Below are positions 5,267 through 5,530 of a DNA stretch of 5,530 nucleotides, one piece after another; the first letter of the stretch is position 1, and every line of letters begins with the position of its first letter. The position numbers were made by a program, and so were the translations under genes. The DNA is from Oceanospirillaceae bacterium (GTDB lineage Bacteria > Pseudomonadota > Gammaproteobacteria > Pseudomonadales > Balneatricaceae): positions 1,996 to 7,525 of the forward strand of contig DPHD01000077.1 in the NCBI GenBank assembly GCA_003523085.1, written 5' to 3'. Under the pieces are notes generated by a model that searched no databases, had not been told where the DNA came from, and was given only the letters and a program-made list of their open reading frames with translations.

Positions 5267-5530
5267 TCATTGGGCGGCGCTGGCCACCATCCGTGCCGCC
5301 ACAAAATCTTCGATAGAGGCGCCAACGGACTTAAACAAGGTAATGCTGTTATCCGGCCTAAGGTATTCCTGCTGGCTCAACTGGTGTAAATCTGCCTGGA
5401 TATTGGCCATGTCAAAATACCCCTCTTGTGCCGCCTGTAGCAAATCCCCCGCCTCGCCATTAGCTCCTGCGTAAGTATCTACAAACACCTGACTCTTTGC
5501 CACTAACGCGCCGTCAGTTTCCCTTAAATC
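5267..5530 (-). CDS. Ornithine cyclodeaminase/mu-crystallin family protein, C-terminal part (5' end outside window)
   Basis: The last 87 residues of a gene running off the right edge; the frame is open to base 5530. The visible part reads DLRETDGALVAKSQVFVDTY, an AGDLLQAAQEG segment, and DNSITLFKSVGASIEDFVAA, matching the Rossmann-domain end of the ornithine cyclodeaminase/mu-crystallin family ('tlFkSvG.aieD..aA'). Members are NAD(P)-dependent enzymes: ornithine or lysine cyclodeaminases, alanine dehydrogenases, or imine (ketimine) reductases. They are usually about 310-340 residues, so roughly a quarter is seen and the substrate cannot be told. A GTG at 5503 is not the likely start, since homology continues upstream of it. 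It ends 11 nt before the channel gene. Confidence 0.85.
   Translation of the reverse strand, partial: DLRETDGALVAKSQVFVDTYAGANGEAGDLLQAAQEGYFDMANIQADLHQLSQQEYLRPDNSITLFKSVGASIEDFVAARMVASAAQ

Noticed and set aside
5226..5474. Open frame of 82 codons on the + strand opposite the cyclodeaminase-family gene
   Set aside because: Spans two minus-strand genes and reads as low-quality antisense sequence.
1..5530. Mobile element, phage, defence island or CRISPR signal
   Set aside because: No transposase or integrase, no terminal inverted repeats, no repeat-spacer pattern, and no composition shift between neighbouring genes noticed by eye.

Overview
The window looks like chromosomal DNA of a free-living, probably marine gammaproteobacterium. 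This is inferred from the gene set: a proteobacterial-type psp operon with a divergent pspF, a sigma-54 promoter and an IHF-like site, at moderate GC with a mix of AT- and GC-ending codons. Genus cannot be fixed from the sequence. The region is very compact: genes in the same direction are 1-15 nt apart or overlap, and both convergent junctions have no spacer at all.

Left part (1-1204, + strand): a three-gene run. It holds a small 'DERD'-type membrane protein (possibly cut by the window edge), an 88-aa XRE-family helix-turn-helix regulator starting at a GTG, and a LysE/RhtB-family exporter whose ATG lies one base after the regulator's stop. The membrane protein and regulator form a recurring pair type; the exporter is a plausible target or passenger.

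Centre (1176-4793): the phage-shock-protein (Psp) envelope-stress module. On the minus strand, pspF (sigma-54 activator) overlaps by 11 nt a gene of the heme-dependent oxidative N-demethylase-like family (DUF3445/HODM_asu), whose 3' end overlaps the exporter gene by 29 nt. A 164-bp regulatory region (3067-3230) carries a candidate pspF sigma-70 promoter overlapping a candidate PspF upstream activating region, a full-consensus IHF site, and a sigma-54 -24/-12 promoter. Downstream on the + strand are a 54-aa two-helix membrane protein (3231-3395), pspA, pspB and pspC. In the classical model PspA holds PspF inactive, PspB/PspC sense membrane damage and draw PspA away, and freed PspF drives the operon. 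The 54-aa gene is the first cistron and its stop overlaps the pspA ribosome binding site.

Right part (4794-5530, minus strand): a small two-TM potassium-channel-like protein with a TIGFGD selectivity filter, 11 nt downstream of the 3' end of an ornithine cyclodeaminase/mu-crystallin-family gene that runs off the window. Its stop abuts that of pspC.

The most interesting points are the small first gene of the psp operon, the overlap of pspF with an N-demethylase-like gene, and the K+ channel next to a system that guards the proton motive force. I see no mobile element, CRISPR array, tRNA/rRNA or convincing intrinsic terminator.
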